Of a stretch of 6,615 nucleotides of DNA, positions 1 to 6,408 are shown piece after piece (within the stretch, counting starts at the first letter, position 1; every line of letters starts with the position of its first letter). Below the pieces are notes generated by a model that had not been told where the DNA came from, ran no database searches, and saw only the letters and a list, made by a program, of their open reading frames with translations. The translations under genes were made by a program, and so were the position numbers. The DNA lies in assembly GCA_017472105.1 (NCBI GenBank), contig JAFUQY010000226.1:1-6615 (forward strand), given 5' to 3'. Source of the DNA: Clostridia bacterium. GTDB taxonomy: Bacteria; Bacillota_A; Clostridia; Oscillospirales; CAG-272.

Positions 1-51
1 AAATTTCAGTTGATTATTTTTAAAATTCCCTCTCCAACGAAAGGAACGCAT

Positions 52-1893
52 ATGAACAACCGCTATCTCACCCCAGCTCCCTCTCCCGACATCGCCGAAG
101 GGCTCTTCTGGCCATCTCAACGCGCACTGCCCGTTTTTGCTTCTCCCGCACCGGTTCTCGACGCCGTGCTCGTGAAGGAGCTGAACCCGGACGAAAAACT
201 GCTGTTTGCCTGCCTCGAAGGTCTGGTCAACCGCGTGAAGCCGAGACTGTTCCTCATTCCCGAGCGCTGTGACGAGGGTCCGTACGCATGGCCGCAGCTG
301 CTGAAACTGCCGCTGAACGAGTACCCGGGGGATGAAAAATGGCTACTTCTGAAGAAATACGCGGATGTTTTCCGTGGTTTTGTGCTGTACTCCTGCGAAA
401 AAACCGAACATTACGTCAACCTCGCCACGACGATCAGCGGTCTCGACAGCCTTCTCCCCGTCACTCCGGAGCTGTACGAAAAACTGCACGGGTACTTCCC
501 GGAGCTGGAAATCAAACAGGATCTGACGGAAATGAAGTTCGACAATCCCGTTGAGCTGTACCGCCACATCCACCGCACGACGTGGAAACGGTGCACCCGT
601 CGCCTGATCGTGAGCGCATCGCCGAGAAACCGCCACTTCAACCGGGATCTCGCCGTCGCCTGCGGAGCCATGGTCATCTGGACGGAGAACCGGAACCGCG
701 CGGAAAAAGCCGTCTACTGCCGGTATCTCTCCGACATGGAGCCGGGAAACGCCATCGCCACGGGCTGGTACACGGAAGAACGTTCCGGCATCGGTGCGGC
801 GGCTGAGTTCGGGCTCTCCACGGTTCCGTCGGACTACTTCGAAAACGCCACCGTCTATGCAGGCATGGAGCACAAAATCGCCGTCCCCGATGTACCGAAG
901 GCTCCCGCACTGGAAAACAAAATCTACATCGCGATCTACCTCAGCGACGGCGACAACGTCCAGTACAACCAGCACGCGATGCTCAATCTCTGGCGCAATC
1001 CCGACCGCGGAACCTGTCCCATCAACTGGACGGTCAGCCCCGCTCTCGCCGATTTTGCGCCCGGCATGCTCAATTACTACTACCGCACCGCATCCCTGAA
1101 CGACTGCTTCGTCTCCGGCCCGTCCGGACTCGGGTATTCCCTCCTCATTGACCGGCACAATAAGCGCTGGAACCTCACCGACCGGGACAGAACCAAAGCA
1201 TACGCACAGCTCACCGAGCGGTATCTGACGAAAACCGGCATCCGCTCCATCACGGTCTGGGACGAAATGGACGAGATGCACACCGAGGTTTACGCCGACG
1301 TCTGCCGCTCCCTCTACGGTGCAACCATGGTCGAATGGTACATGGGTCCGAAGCCGCTGGAGACCATGATCTCGAAAAACACCGCGTTCATCCCGAACAA
1401 CCCCGGTTATACCCCTGAAATCGAAGCCATCCGACGCGTCTTCGCCGGAAAAATCGAGAAATGGGACAGAAATTCCCCGCTCTTCCTCTCGGCGCAGGGG
1501 GTATCGTGGAACATGACGCCCGCCAACATCCGCACCCTCGCCGAACAGCTTGACGAGCTCGCACCCGGATGCATCGAAATCATCCGCGCGGATCACTTCT
1601 TCTGCCTCTGGAATGCGGCGCATGGGCTCACGTACAACCTCTGTCTCCGCCCCGACGTGACGGTCAGCGGAAATACCGTCGATCTCGGCGGCGAATATGA
1701 AGTCACCCGCGTACGCTTCACCTGCACCGGCGGCGGATTCACACTCTCTTCTTCCACGGACGGCGAGACTTGGACGGTGCTTGAATCCTCCTGTATCGCC
1801 GAGGAAGGCTATGACTTTGACATCCCGCCCGTGCATGCGCGTCATATCCGCATCGACGGAAACGTGAAGAATATCGAAATCTACGGCAAATAA
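52..1893 (+). CDS. GxGYxYP-family putative glycoside hydrolase with short C-terminal discoidin-like domain
   Basis: Probably a carbohydrate-active protein of the GxGYxYP family (putative glycoside hydrolase, substrate unknown). The start ATG at 52 is preceded by AAGGA at 41-45 with 6-nt spacing; an in-frame TTG at 10 has no such site, so I chose the ATG, giving 613 residues. Residues 1-285 resemble the family's N-terminal region. The core starts near 291 with IYIAIYLSDGDNVQYN, followed by WTVSP (326-330), the YYYRTAS block (342-348) and FVSGPSGLGY (353-362), all recognisable family landmarks. The signature is imperfect: GLGYSLL at 359-365 has Leu-Leu where Tyr-Pro is expected. Residues 535-613 (DLGGEYEVTRVRF, STDGETW, ARHIRIDG, IEIYG) look like a short F5/8 type C (discoidin) fold, about 80 residues against the usual 120-150. 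No signal peptide or membrane segment is visible, so it is probably cytoplasmic. It stands alone, closed by a terminator 7 bp after its stop. The family call is from motif memory; enzymatic activity is inference. Confidence 0.85.
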   Translation: MNNRYLTPAPSPDIAEGLFWPSQRALPVFASPAPVLDAVLVKELNPDEKLLFACLEGLVNRVKPRLFLIPERCDEGPYAWPQLLKLPLNEYPGDEKWLLLKKYADVFRGFVLYSCEKTEHYVNLATTISGLDSLLPVTPELYEKLHGYFPELEIKQDLTEMKFDNPVELYRHIHRTTWKRCTRRLIVSASPRNRHFNRDLAVACGAMVIWTENRNRAEKAVYCRYLSDMEPGNAIATGWYTEERSGIGAAAEFGLSTVPSDYFENATVYAGMEHKIAVPDVPKAPALENKIYIAIYLSDGDNVQYNQHAMLNLWRNPDRGTCPINWTVSPALADFAPGMLNYYYRTASLNDCFVSGPSGLGYSLLIDRHNKRWNLTDRDRTKAYAQLTERYLTKTGIRSITVWDEMDEMHTEVYADVCRSLYGATMVEWYMGPKPLETMISKNTAFIPNNPGYTPEIEAIRRVFAGKIEKWDRNSPLFLSAQGVSWNMTPANIRTLAEQLDELAPGCIEIIRADHFFCLWNAAHGLTYNLCLRPDVTVSGNTVDLGGEYEVTRVRFTCTGGGFTLSSSTDGETWTVLESSCIAEEGYDFDIPPVHARHIRIDGNVKNIEIYGK

Positions 1894-1900
1894 GCAAAAC

Positions 1901-1947
1901 AATACGGCTGTCAACCATGCAGAACGGTAACAGCCGTATTTCTTTTT
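1901..1947 (+). terminator. Intrinsic terminator of the GxGYxYP gene
   Basis: A perfect 11-bp inverted repeat, AATACGGCTGT at 1901-1911 and ACAGCCGTATT at 1930-1940, encloses an 18-nt loop. It runs straight into a T-rich tract (TTTCTTTTT, 1939-1947). It starts 7 bp after the upstream stop codon. The loop is longer than in most terminators, but the stem and T tract are clear. Confidence 0.85.
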
Positions 1948-2036
1948 CGGATTCCGCCGTACCGGGACGTTTTTGCGTATTCTTCATCCATGGGAAGCGC
2001 ATCCGTTAAGATTTCCGCTGAATTTACAGAAAATGA

Positions 2037-2065
2037 TTGATTCGGACGCGAACCTCTGTTATAAT
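2037..2065 (+). promoter_or_regulatory. Sigma-A-type promoter of the YbaK/EbsC gene
   Basis: TTGATT at 2037-2042 (4 of 6 matches to the -35 consensus) and a perfect TATAAT at 2060-2065 are separated by exactly 17 bp. Transcription should start near 2072, giving a leader of about 43 nt. That leader contains a small GCCC/GGGC hairpin (2086-2089 with 2097-2100) just upstream of the GGAGGA ribosome binding site at 2104-2109. No known riboswitch is recognised in so short a leader. Confidence 0.8.
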
Positions 2066-2114
2066 TAAGTACAGTGAGAAATTATGCCCATTTTTCGGGC
2101 TTTGGAGGAAATAT

Positions 2115-2585
2115 ATGTCAATCGAAAAAGTCCGCGCGTACTTCCGGGAGCTGAACATGGAAGAGCGCGTGATGGAATTTGAAGTATCCAGCGCAACCGT
2201 GGAGCTGGCGGCACAGGCATTGAACTGCGAACCCGGCCGCATCGCGAAAACCCTGTCGTTCAAAATCGGCGAGGAGCCCATCCTGATCGTGACCGCAGGC
2301 GACGTGAAAACCGATAACCGCAAGTATAAGGATACCTTCGGCACAAAAGCGAAAATGCTCACCCACGAAGAAGCCGCAACCCTGATCGGTCACGCAGTCG
2401 GCGGCGTTTGCCCCTTTGCCGTAAACGACGGCGTGAAGGTCTACCTCGACGAATCTCTGAAACGCTTCGAAACCGTCTATCCCGCCTGCGGAAGCTCCAA
2501 CAGCGCGATTGAACTGACCATCGCGGAACTCGAGCAGTACGCCAAACCGACCGGCTGGGTGGACGTCACAGCGCCCAAAGCATAA
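2115..2585 (+). CDS. YbaK/EbsC-family aminoacyl-tRNA deacylase
   Basis: A small cytoplasmic protein of the YbaK/EbsC/ProX editing-domain family. Known members hydrolyse mischarged aminoacyl-tRNAs in trans (for example Cys-tRNA(Pro) for YbaK); the specificity here cannot be told from sequence. The frame is open further upstream, but ATG 2115 follows GGAGGA at 2104-2109 with 5-nt spacing and lies downstream of the promoter, so this start is firm. It gives 156 residues, normal for the family. Visible family features are SSATVELAAQAL (25-36), RIAKTLSFK (42-50) with the conserved active-site Lys45, the VGGVCPF loop (95-101) and GSSNSAIEL (126-134) near the end of the fold. The domain fills the whole protein with no fusion to a tRNA synthetase. 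It is transcribed from its own promoter. No clear intrinsic terminator follows; repeats begin about 18 bp after the stop. Family assignment is strong; substrate is unknown. Confidence 0.95.
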   Translation: MSIEKVRAYFRELNMEERVMEFEVSSATVELAAQALNCEPGRIAKTLSFKIGEEPILIVTAGDVKTDNRKYKDTFGTKAKMLTHEEAATLIGHAVGGVCPFAVNDGVKVYLDESLKRFETVYPACGSSNSAIELTIAELEQYAKPTGWVDVTAPKA

Positions 2586-2590
2586 AACAC

Positions 2591-2792
2591 CGCGCCGCAG
2601 GTTCATCGACAGATGTGCGGTTTGAATCGTCCGGCAGTCGGAGGCAAGCCCCAACCCTACATTTTTGCGGACGTCAGACGTCATCGCCGGATGTGCGGTT
2701 TTGGTTTTTCGGCGGTCGGGGGCAAGCCCCAACCCTACATTTTTGCGGACGTTCCGTCAACAGAAACAACGTAATCCCAAACGCGCCGCAGG
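2591..2792. repeat. 11-bp direct repeat framing the tandem-repeat block
   Basis: The sequence CGCGCCGCAGG occurs at 2591-2601 and again at 2782-2792, bracketing 180 bp that contain the 78-bp tandem repeat. The two copies are exact. They could be a target-site duplication left by insertion of the intervening block, or the edges of a larger degenerate repeat unit. No transposase or terminal inverted repeats are visible, so a mobile origin is only a possibility. Confidence 0.5.
2603..2756. repeat. Tandem direct repeat, 78-bp period, about two copies
   Basis: Copy 1 begins at 2603 (TCATCGACAG) and copy 2 at 2681 (TCATCGCCGG), with a constant 78-bp offset and no gaps. Both contain ATGTGCGGTT (2613-2622 and 2691-2700). 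They also share a fully identical 32-bp core at 2643-2674 and 2721-2752, which begins GGCAAGCCCC. In copy 2 the core forms the short palindrome GGGGC-AA-GCCCC (2719-2730); in copy 1 one base of the left arm differs (GAGGC). Because 78 is a multiple of 3, an open frame crosses the repeat, but it only translates the repeat and has no ribosome binding site. It resembles dispersed intergenic repeats of Clostridia; that dispersal is inference. Confidence 0.85.
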
Positions 2793-2810
2793 CTGAGTTT
2801 ACCCGGGCAA

Positions 2811-2991
2811 TTGAGTGTCAGCAACCCTAAAGGAAGCTGTCTCAACAAAAAAGCTGTACGGGTATGGCGCCCGCGGCGGGCATTTTCAAGGGGAACGCTT
2901 GAACGGCCGAGATCCCTAAGAGCCCGGACGCGGAGGGTTCTTAGGCGCCCCCGCGAGGGGTAATAAAATCATTCGAAAAGCGGAGCTTTTC
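2811..2991 (+). other. Cluster of six consecutive hairpins; candidate structured RNA or repeat element
   Basis: Hairpins follow one another with little spacing. (0) TTGAG and CAGC (2811-2815, 2819-2822) pair with GCTG and CTCAA (2836-2839, 2841-2845). (1) GCCCG-CGG-CGGGC, 2869-2881. (2) TTCAAG/CTTGAA, 2885-2890 with 2898-2903. (3) An 11-bp stem, CCTAAGAGCCC (2915-2925) with GGGTTCTTAGG (2935-2945), perfect apart from one G-T wobble. (4) CCCC-GCGA-GGGG, 2949-2960, a GNRA-type tetraloop. (5) GAAAAGC-GGA-GCTTTTC, 2975-2991. Hairpins 1 and 4 share a GGCGCCC...GCG core (from 2866 and from 2944), suggesting internal duplication. No protein is credibly encoded. No good promoter or U-tailed terminator is visible, so transcription is unproven and the strand is nominal, chosen because the neighbouring genes are on plus. 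It could be a small RNA, a leader of the downstream ATPase gene, or a palindromic repeat/transposon remnant. Confidence 0.45.
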
Positions 2992-3083
2992 TACCTAATA
3001 AATCACGTTAATCCAAGCAAAACCAACCGGCTGTAAGCCAAACAATACATACCTCAAAAATACAGAACAGCAGGAGTACCACA
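2992..3083 (+). other. AT-rich leader before the HerA-like gene; nothing recognised
   Basis: This stretch between the hairpin cluster and the next start codon holds only scattered A-rich sequence and the CAGGAG ribosome binding site at 3071-3076. I found no -35/-10 pair worth calling and no riboswitch that I recognise. The promoter of the downstream gene pair is therefore not located. Confidence 0.6.
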
Positions 3084-4682
3084 ATGTACATAGACAACAA
3101 AATCTACATGGGTCTCGCGGATACCGCAGAAAAACAGCGCGTCTGGATGCATCTCAACCAGTGCAACCGCCATGGACTCATCGCCGGTGCTTCCGGTACC
3201 GGTAAAACCATCACCATGAAATGCATGGCGGAATCCTTCTCCGCAGCCGGCGTCCCCGTCTTCATGTGCGACGTCAAGGGCGACGTTTCCGGTATGGCAG
3301 AACCCGGTGCGGACAACAGCGGCATGCAGAAGCGCATCGATAAGTTCGGCATCCGTGATACGTTCCGGTTCCGCGGCTATCCCGTCACGTTCTGGGATAT
3401 CTACGGTCAGGGCGGCCATCCCATCCGTACCACAGTCTCCGATATGGGCCCCGATATCCTCGCGCGCATCCTCGGTCTGACCGAAATTCAGGAAGGCGTC
3501 CTCAATGTCATCTTCCGCATCGCCGATGAACACGGCCTCAAGCTCCTCGACATGAAGGACCTCCGCGCCATGATTAAGCATGTCTCCGATAACCGCGCGC
3601 AGTACTCCCTCGAATACGGCAATATGGCGGCGCAGTCCATCGGTGCCATCAACCGTGCACTCATCCCGCTCGAGGACGAAGGCGCAGAACAGTTTTTCGG
3701 CGAGCCGATGCTCAATATCATGGACTGGATCCGCACCGATTCCGACGGACGCGGCATGATTAATATCCTTCACGCCGTCGAAACCATCAAGTATCCCCAG
3801 CTCTACGCCGCATTCCTCCTGTGGATGATGGCGGAGCTGTTTGAAAACCTCCCCGAAGTGGGCGACGCGGACAAACCGAAGATGGTCTTCTTCTTCGATG
3901 AAGCGCACCTCCTCTTTGACGACGCACCGAAGGCTCTCGTGCAGAAGATCGAGCAGGTCGTCAAGCTCATCCGCTCCAAGGGCGTGGGCATCTATTTCGT
4001 CACCCAGTCCCCGTCCGATATCCCCGACGCCGTCCTCGCTCAGCTCTCCAACCGCGTTCAGCATGCGCTCCGTGCCTATACGCCCGCCGAGCAGAAGGCA
4101 GTGCGCACCGCGGCAAAGACCTTCCGTCCCAATCCCGACTTCGACACCGAGGACGTCATCATGATGCTCGGTACCGGCGAGGCTCTCACGTCGTTCCTGG
4201 ACGAGGAAGGCATCCCCCAGATCGTGCAGAAAACCGCCATCATCTGTCCCGAATCCCTCATGGCACCCTGTGCTGAGGAAACCAAGCGCGTCCTGATGCG
4301 TGACTCCGAAATCGGCAGAAAGTACGACACCCCTGTGGATAACGAAAGCGCGTACGAAATCCTCGAGGAAGAAGCGGCGGCAAAGGCTGAAGCGGACAAA
4401 CTCGCGGCGGAACGTGCAGCGCTCGAGAAGGAAAAGGCGGAATGGGAAGCGGCAAAGGCGAAGGAAGAGGAAGAACGCAAGAAAGCCGCCGAAAAAGAAG
4501 CCGCACGTCTCGAAAAGGAACGTGAAAAGGAAGAAGCCGAAAAGAAAAAGCAGGAAGAAAAAGAAGCCAAGGAAAAGAAAAAGCGCACCGACCGGATTCT
4601 CTCCAAGATCGAAACGCAGATCATTTCCGCCGGCGGTCAGCTTCTCAAGCGCGGTCTGCTCGGCATTCTCAAGCTGAAATAA
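3084..4682 (+). CDS. HerA/YjgR-like (DUF853) P-loop ATPase with charged C-terminal coiled coil
   Basis: A cytoplasmic NTPase of the DUF853 family (E. coli YjgR-like), related to the FtsK/HerA translocases; the cellular role of the family is poorly defined. ATG 3084 follows CAGGAG at 3071-3076 with 7-nt spacing. The 532-residue protein shows Walker A GASGTGKT (35-42), the DVKGD segment (63-67), Walker B MVFFFDEAH (267-275) with Asp272-Glu273, the sensor-like FVTQSP (305-310), and SNRVQHALR (322-330) with a candidate arginine finger. The family fold ends near 395. Residues 425-503 are almost entirely Lys, Glu and Ala and should form one long charged helix or coiled coil. The last 20 residues (AGGQLLKRGLLGILK) resemble the conserved C-terminal tail of the family. 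The SLH protein gene starts 36 bp after the stop, suggesting co-transcription. Family call is firm; DNA translocation or helicase activity is inference. Confidence 0.93.
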   Translation: MYIDNKIYMGLADTAEKQRVWMHLNQCNRHGLIAGASGTGKTITMKCMAESFSAAGVPVFMCDVKGDVSGMAEPGADNSGMQKRIDKFGIRDTFRFRGYPVTFWDIYGQGGHPIRTTVSDMGPDILARILGLTEIQEGVLNVIFRIADEHGLKLLDMKDLRAMIKHVSDNRAQYSLEYGNMAAQSIGAINRALIPLEDEGAEQFFGEPMLNIMDWIRTDSDGRGMINILHAVETIKYPQLYAAFLLWMMAELFENLPEVGDADKPKMVFFFDEAHLLFDDAPKALVQKIEQVVKLIRSKGVGIYFVTQSPSDIPDAVLAQLSNRVQHALRAYTPAEQKAVRTAAKTFRPNPDFDTEDVIMMLGTGEALTSFLDEEGIPQIVQKTAIICPESLMAPCAEETKRVLMRDSEIGRKYDTPVDNESAYEILEEEAAAKAEADKLAAERAALEKEKAEWEAAKAKEEEERKKAAEKEAARLEKEREKEEAEKKKQEEKEAKEKKKRTDRILSKIETQIISAGGQLLKRGLLGILKLK

Positions 4683-4718
4683 GACGAAACTTGTATATTA
4701 TTTGAAAAGGAATCCTGT

Positions 4719-6335
4719 ATGACCAAATCTGTTCTCAGACGTACGGCAGCAATTCTGGCGGCGGTGCTTCTTGCGCTCCCCGTTTCTGCCGCACGGACTT
4801 ACACCGGTCAGTTCACCGACGTGGCGTCAGGTGCATGGTACTACAACGACATCGCCGACGCGTACGCCAGCGGACTGATTAACGGCAAATCCGACACCCA
4901 GTTCAAGCCCGACGGCACCCTCACCATCGCCGAAACCATCAAGCTCGCCGTCTGCTGTCATCAGATGCTCCGCGACGGCAGTGTAACCGATCTCGCGTCC
5001 TCCGGCGGGAACTGGTACGATCCCTACGTCTCCTATGCGACCGAAAACGGCATCGTCACCGAAGTCTACGACGACTACAACGCACCCGCAACCCGCGGTC
5101 AGGTGGCAGTGCTCTTCTCCCGCACCATGATTTCCTCCGGCACCGAAGCACCCGAAGTCAACCCCATCGCGTTCGGTCAGCTCACCGACGTGGACGTGAA
5201 TGCGTGGTACTCCGGCTCAGTCTACCGTCTCTACCGCTGGGGCATTCTCACCGGCGACGGCGCAGGCTCCGTGAAACCCGAGGCTCAGGTGAAGCGCAGT
5301 GAAATCTCCGCCATCGTCATGCGCATGATCGATGCATCGAAGCGTGTGGATCTGAACGCAAACGACGGCGACAGGCTGCCCGAAACCCCGGCAGTCACGA
5401 TTCCGTCAGACAGCACATCGACCGGAACGACCACCGGTTCAGCCGACGCTCCCGATGTTCTCTCATCCCTCACCCTCTACGGCGGATCGACCGACAAAAA
5501 GGCGTTCTCCGGCATCACGGGTGCGGCAGGGGACTTCTCCATTGCGGCGGGCGAATCGTACCTGAACGCGTCCTACTCGATGGATCTTCTGAACTCCGTG
5601 ATTCTCGAAAACGACAACATTTCCTTCCGCCTGTACACGGGATCGGGCTATGAAGCTCTCGGAATCGTGCGCGGCTGGCTCAACGATGCGGCACGCGGAT
5701 ACAACGGCTCGTCCGTGCGTGAGAGAAACGACGTTTACGCCGCGATCAACTCCCTCTTCAAAATCTGGATCGACGACACACGCATTCCCGTGAACGAAAT
5801 GTGGTACGCCGATCACGGGGACTACACCACCTACGCCTTCTACTTCGACCGGTATGTGGATCCCGATGCCATCTCAAGCGTTCGATTCCTCTGCGGCAGA
5901 GTGGATGCGGACACCCTTGACGCCTACGGCATGGAATCCCTCGGATATCTCGCCGCCAATGCGGAAGAGCTGACCACGCCGCCCGTCGAAGAAAGCCTCG
6001 GCAATCTCGGGGAAACGCCCTCGGACGACACGCCCGGTCAGATCGTGACAAGCGAAAACTACGACGCCGCCATCCGTGACGCCAAGCAGGGTGCGGAAAT
6101 CCTGTACGAATACGAGACTGCCCGCTGCACAATCCTCTACGGCAGACGCATGTACGGCGGAACTGTGGATGACTACCGGCTCCTGTTCATCTTCCCGGAC
6201 GGCACCGTACAGAACGTCGCGTATGTAAAGCTCGACTCCATCCGCATCAATAACGACGGCGACGTCCTCTACTACGCAATCGAAGGTCCCGACGGCAAAA
6301 TGATCCAATACGGCGTCAACTTAGGCGGAAGGTAA
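4719..6335 (+). CDS. Secreted S-layer homology (SLH) domain protein with unrecognised C-terminal region
   Basis: An envelope protein held non-covalently to secondary cell-wall polymer by SLH repeats. ATG 4719 follows AAAAGGA (4705-4711) with 7-nt spacing. Residues 1-24 form a signal peptide: basic KSVLRR, a hydrophobic stretch AAILAAVLLAL, and likely cleavage after VSA at 24. Three SLH repeats follow, at about 31-80 (FTDVASGAWYYNDI, FKPDGTLTIAE), 98-140 (NWYDPYVSYATENGIV, ATRGQ) and 154-205 (LTDVDVNAWYSGSV, KRSE). The TRAE-type motifs read TIAE, TRGQ and KRSE, each deviating from consensus. A Thr/Ser/Pro-rich linker covers about 219-247. Residues 249-415 and 439-538 look like two globular beta-rich segments split by an acidic, Pro-rich linker (about 417-440); I recognise neither. 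There is no membrane anchor or sortase signal at the C-terminus. It lies 36 bp behind the HerA-like gene and probably depends on the same transcript. SLH anchoring is firm; the function of the exposed part is unknown. Confidence 0.93.
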   Translation: MTKSVLRRTAAILAAVLLALPVSAARTYTGQFTDVASGAWYYNDIADAYASGLINGKSDTQFKPDGTLTIAETIKLAVCCHQMLRDGSVTDLASSGGNWYDPYVSYATENGIVTEVYDDYNAPATRGQVAVLFSRTMISSGTEAPEVNPIAFGQLTDVDVNAWYSGSVYRLYRWGILTGDGAGSVKPEAQVKRSEISAIVMRMIDASKRVDLNANDGDRLPETPAVTIPSDSTSTGTTTGSADAPDVLSSLTLYGGSTDKKAFSGITGAAGDFSIAAGESYLNASYSMDLLNSVILENDNISFRLYTGSGYEALGIVRGWLNDAARGYNGSSVRERNDVYAAINSLFKIWIDDTRIPVNEMWYADHGDYTTYAFYFDRYVDPDAISSVRFLCGRVDADTLDAYGMESLGYLAANAEELTTPPVEESLGNLGETPSDDTPGQIVTSENYDAAIRDAKQGAEILYEYETARCTILYGRRMYGGTVDDYRLLFIFPDGTVQNVAYVKLDSIRINNDGDVLYYAIEGPDGKMIQYGVNLGGR

Positions 6336-6408
6336 TCGGGGACGCCCCCACAGGCATACCGGCGTTCTTGCAGCTGTAATTCAAACTCTGTCCCACGACC
6401 TTCCGCTG

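Noticed and set aside
343..1914. 523-residue open frame on the minus strand antisense to the GxGYxYP gene
   Set aside because: It is a shadow of the GC-rich coding strand: no ribosome binding site, no recognisable domain, and the plus-strand gene has clear family motifs over the same region. Its start also lies inside the terminator.
2037..2114. Upstream in-frame extension of the YbaK/EbsC gene (start at 2037)
   Set aside because: The extension would begin within the -35 box and span the promoter. ATG 2115 has a strong ribosome binding site and matches the family's N-terminus.
2603..2756. CRISPR array
   Set aside because: Only two units, a 78-bp period, and spacer-like parts that are themselves similar; no cas genes nearby.
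2615..2830. 71-residue plus-strand open frame across the tandem repeat (internal repeat QAPTLHFCGR)
   Set aside because: It only translates the 78-bp DNA repeat, whose length is a multiple of three. There is no ribosome binding site, so it is not a credible gene.
2975..2991. GAAAAGC-GGA-GCTTTTC as an intrinsic terminator
   Set aside because: The stem has only two G-C pairs at its inner end plus one at the base, and no U tract follows outside the stem (CTACC), so it is kept only as part of the hairpin cluster.
3054..4064. 336-residue open frame on the minus strand antisense to the HerA-like gene
   Set aside because: The plus strand encodes an unmistakable P-loop ATPase here. The antisense product is a His/Asp/Glu/Val-rich sequence typical of a reverse-frame artefact.
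4694..4699. TATATT as a -10 box for a separate promoter of the SLH gene
   Set aside because: No acceptable -35 element lies 16-18 bp upstream; the short AT-rich gap explains the hexamer.
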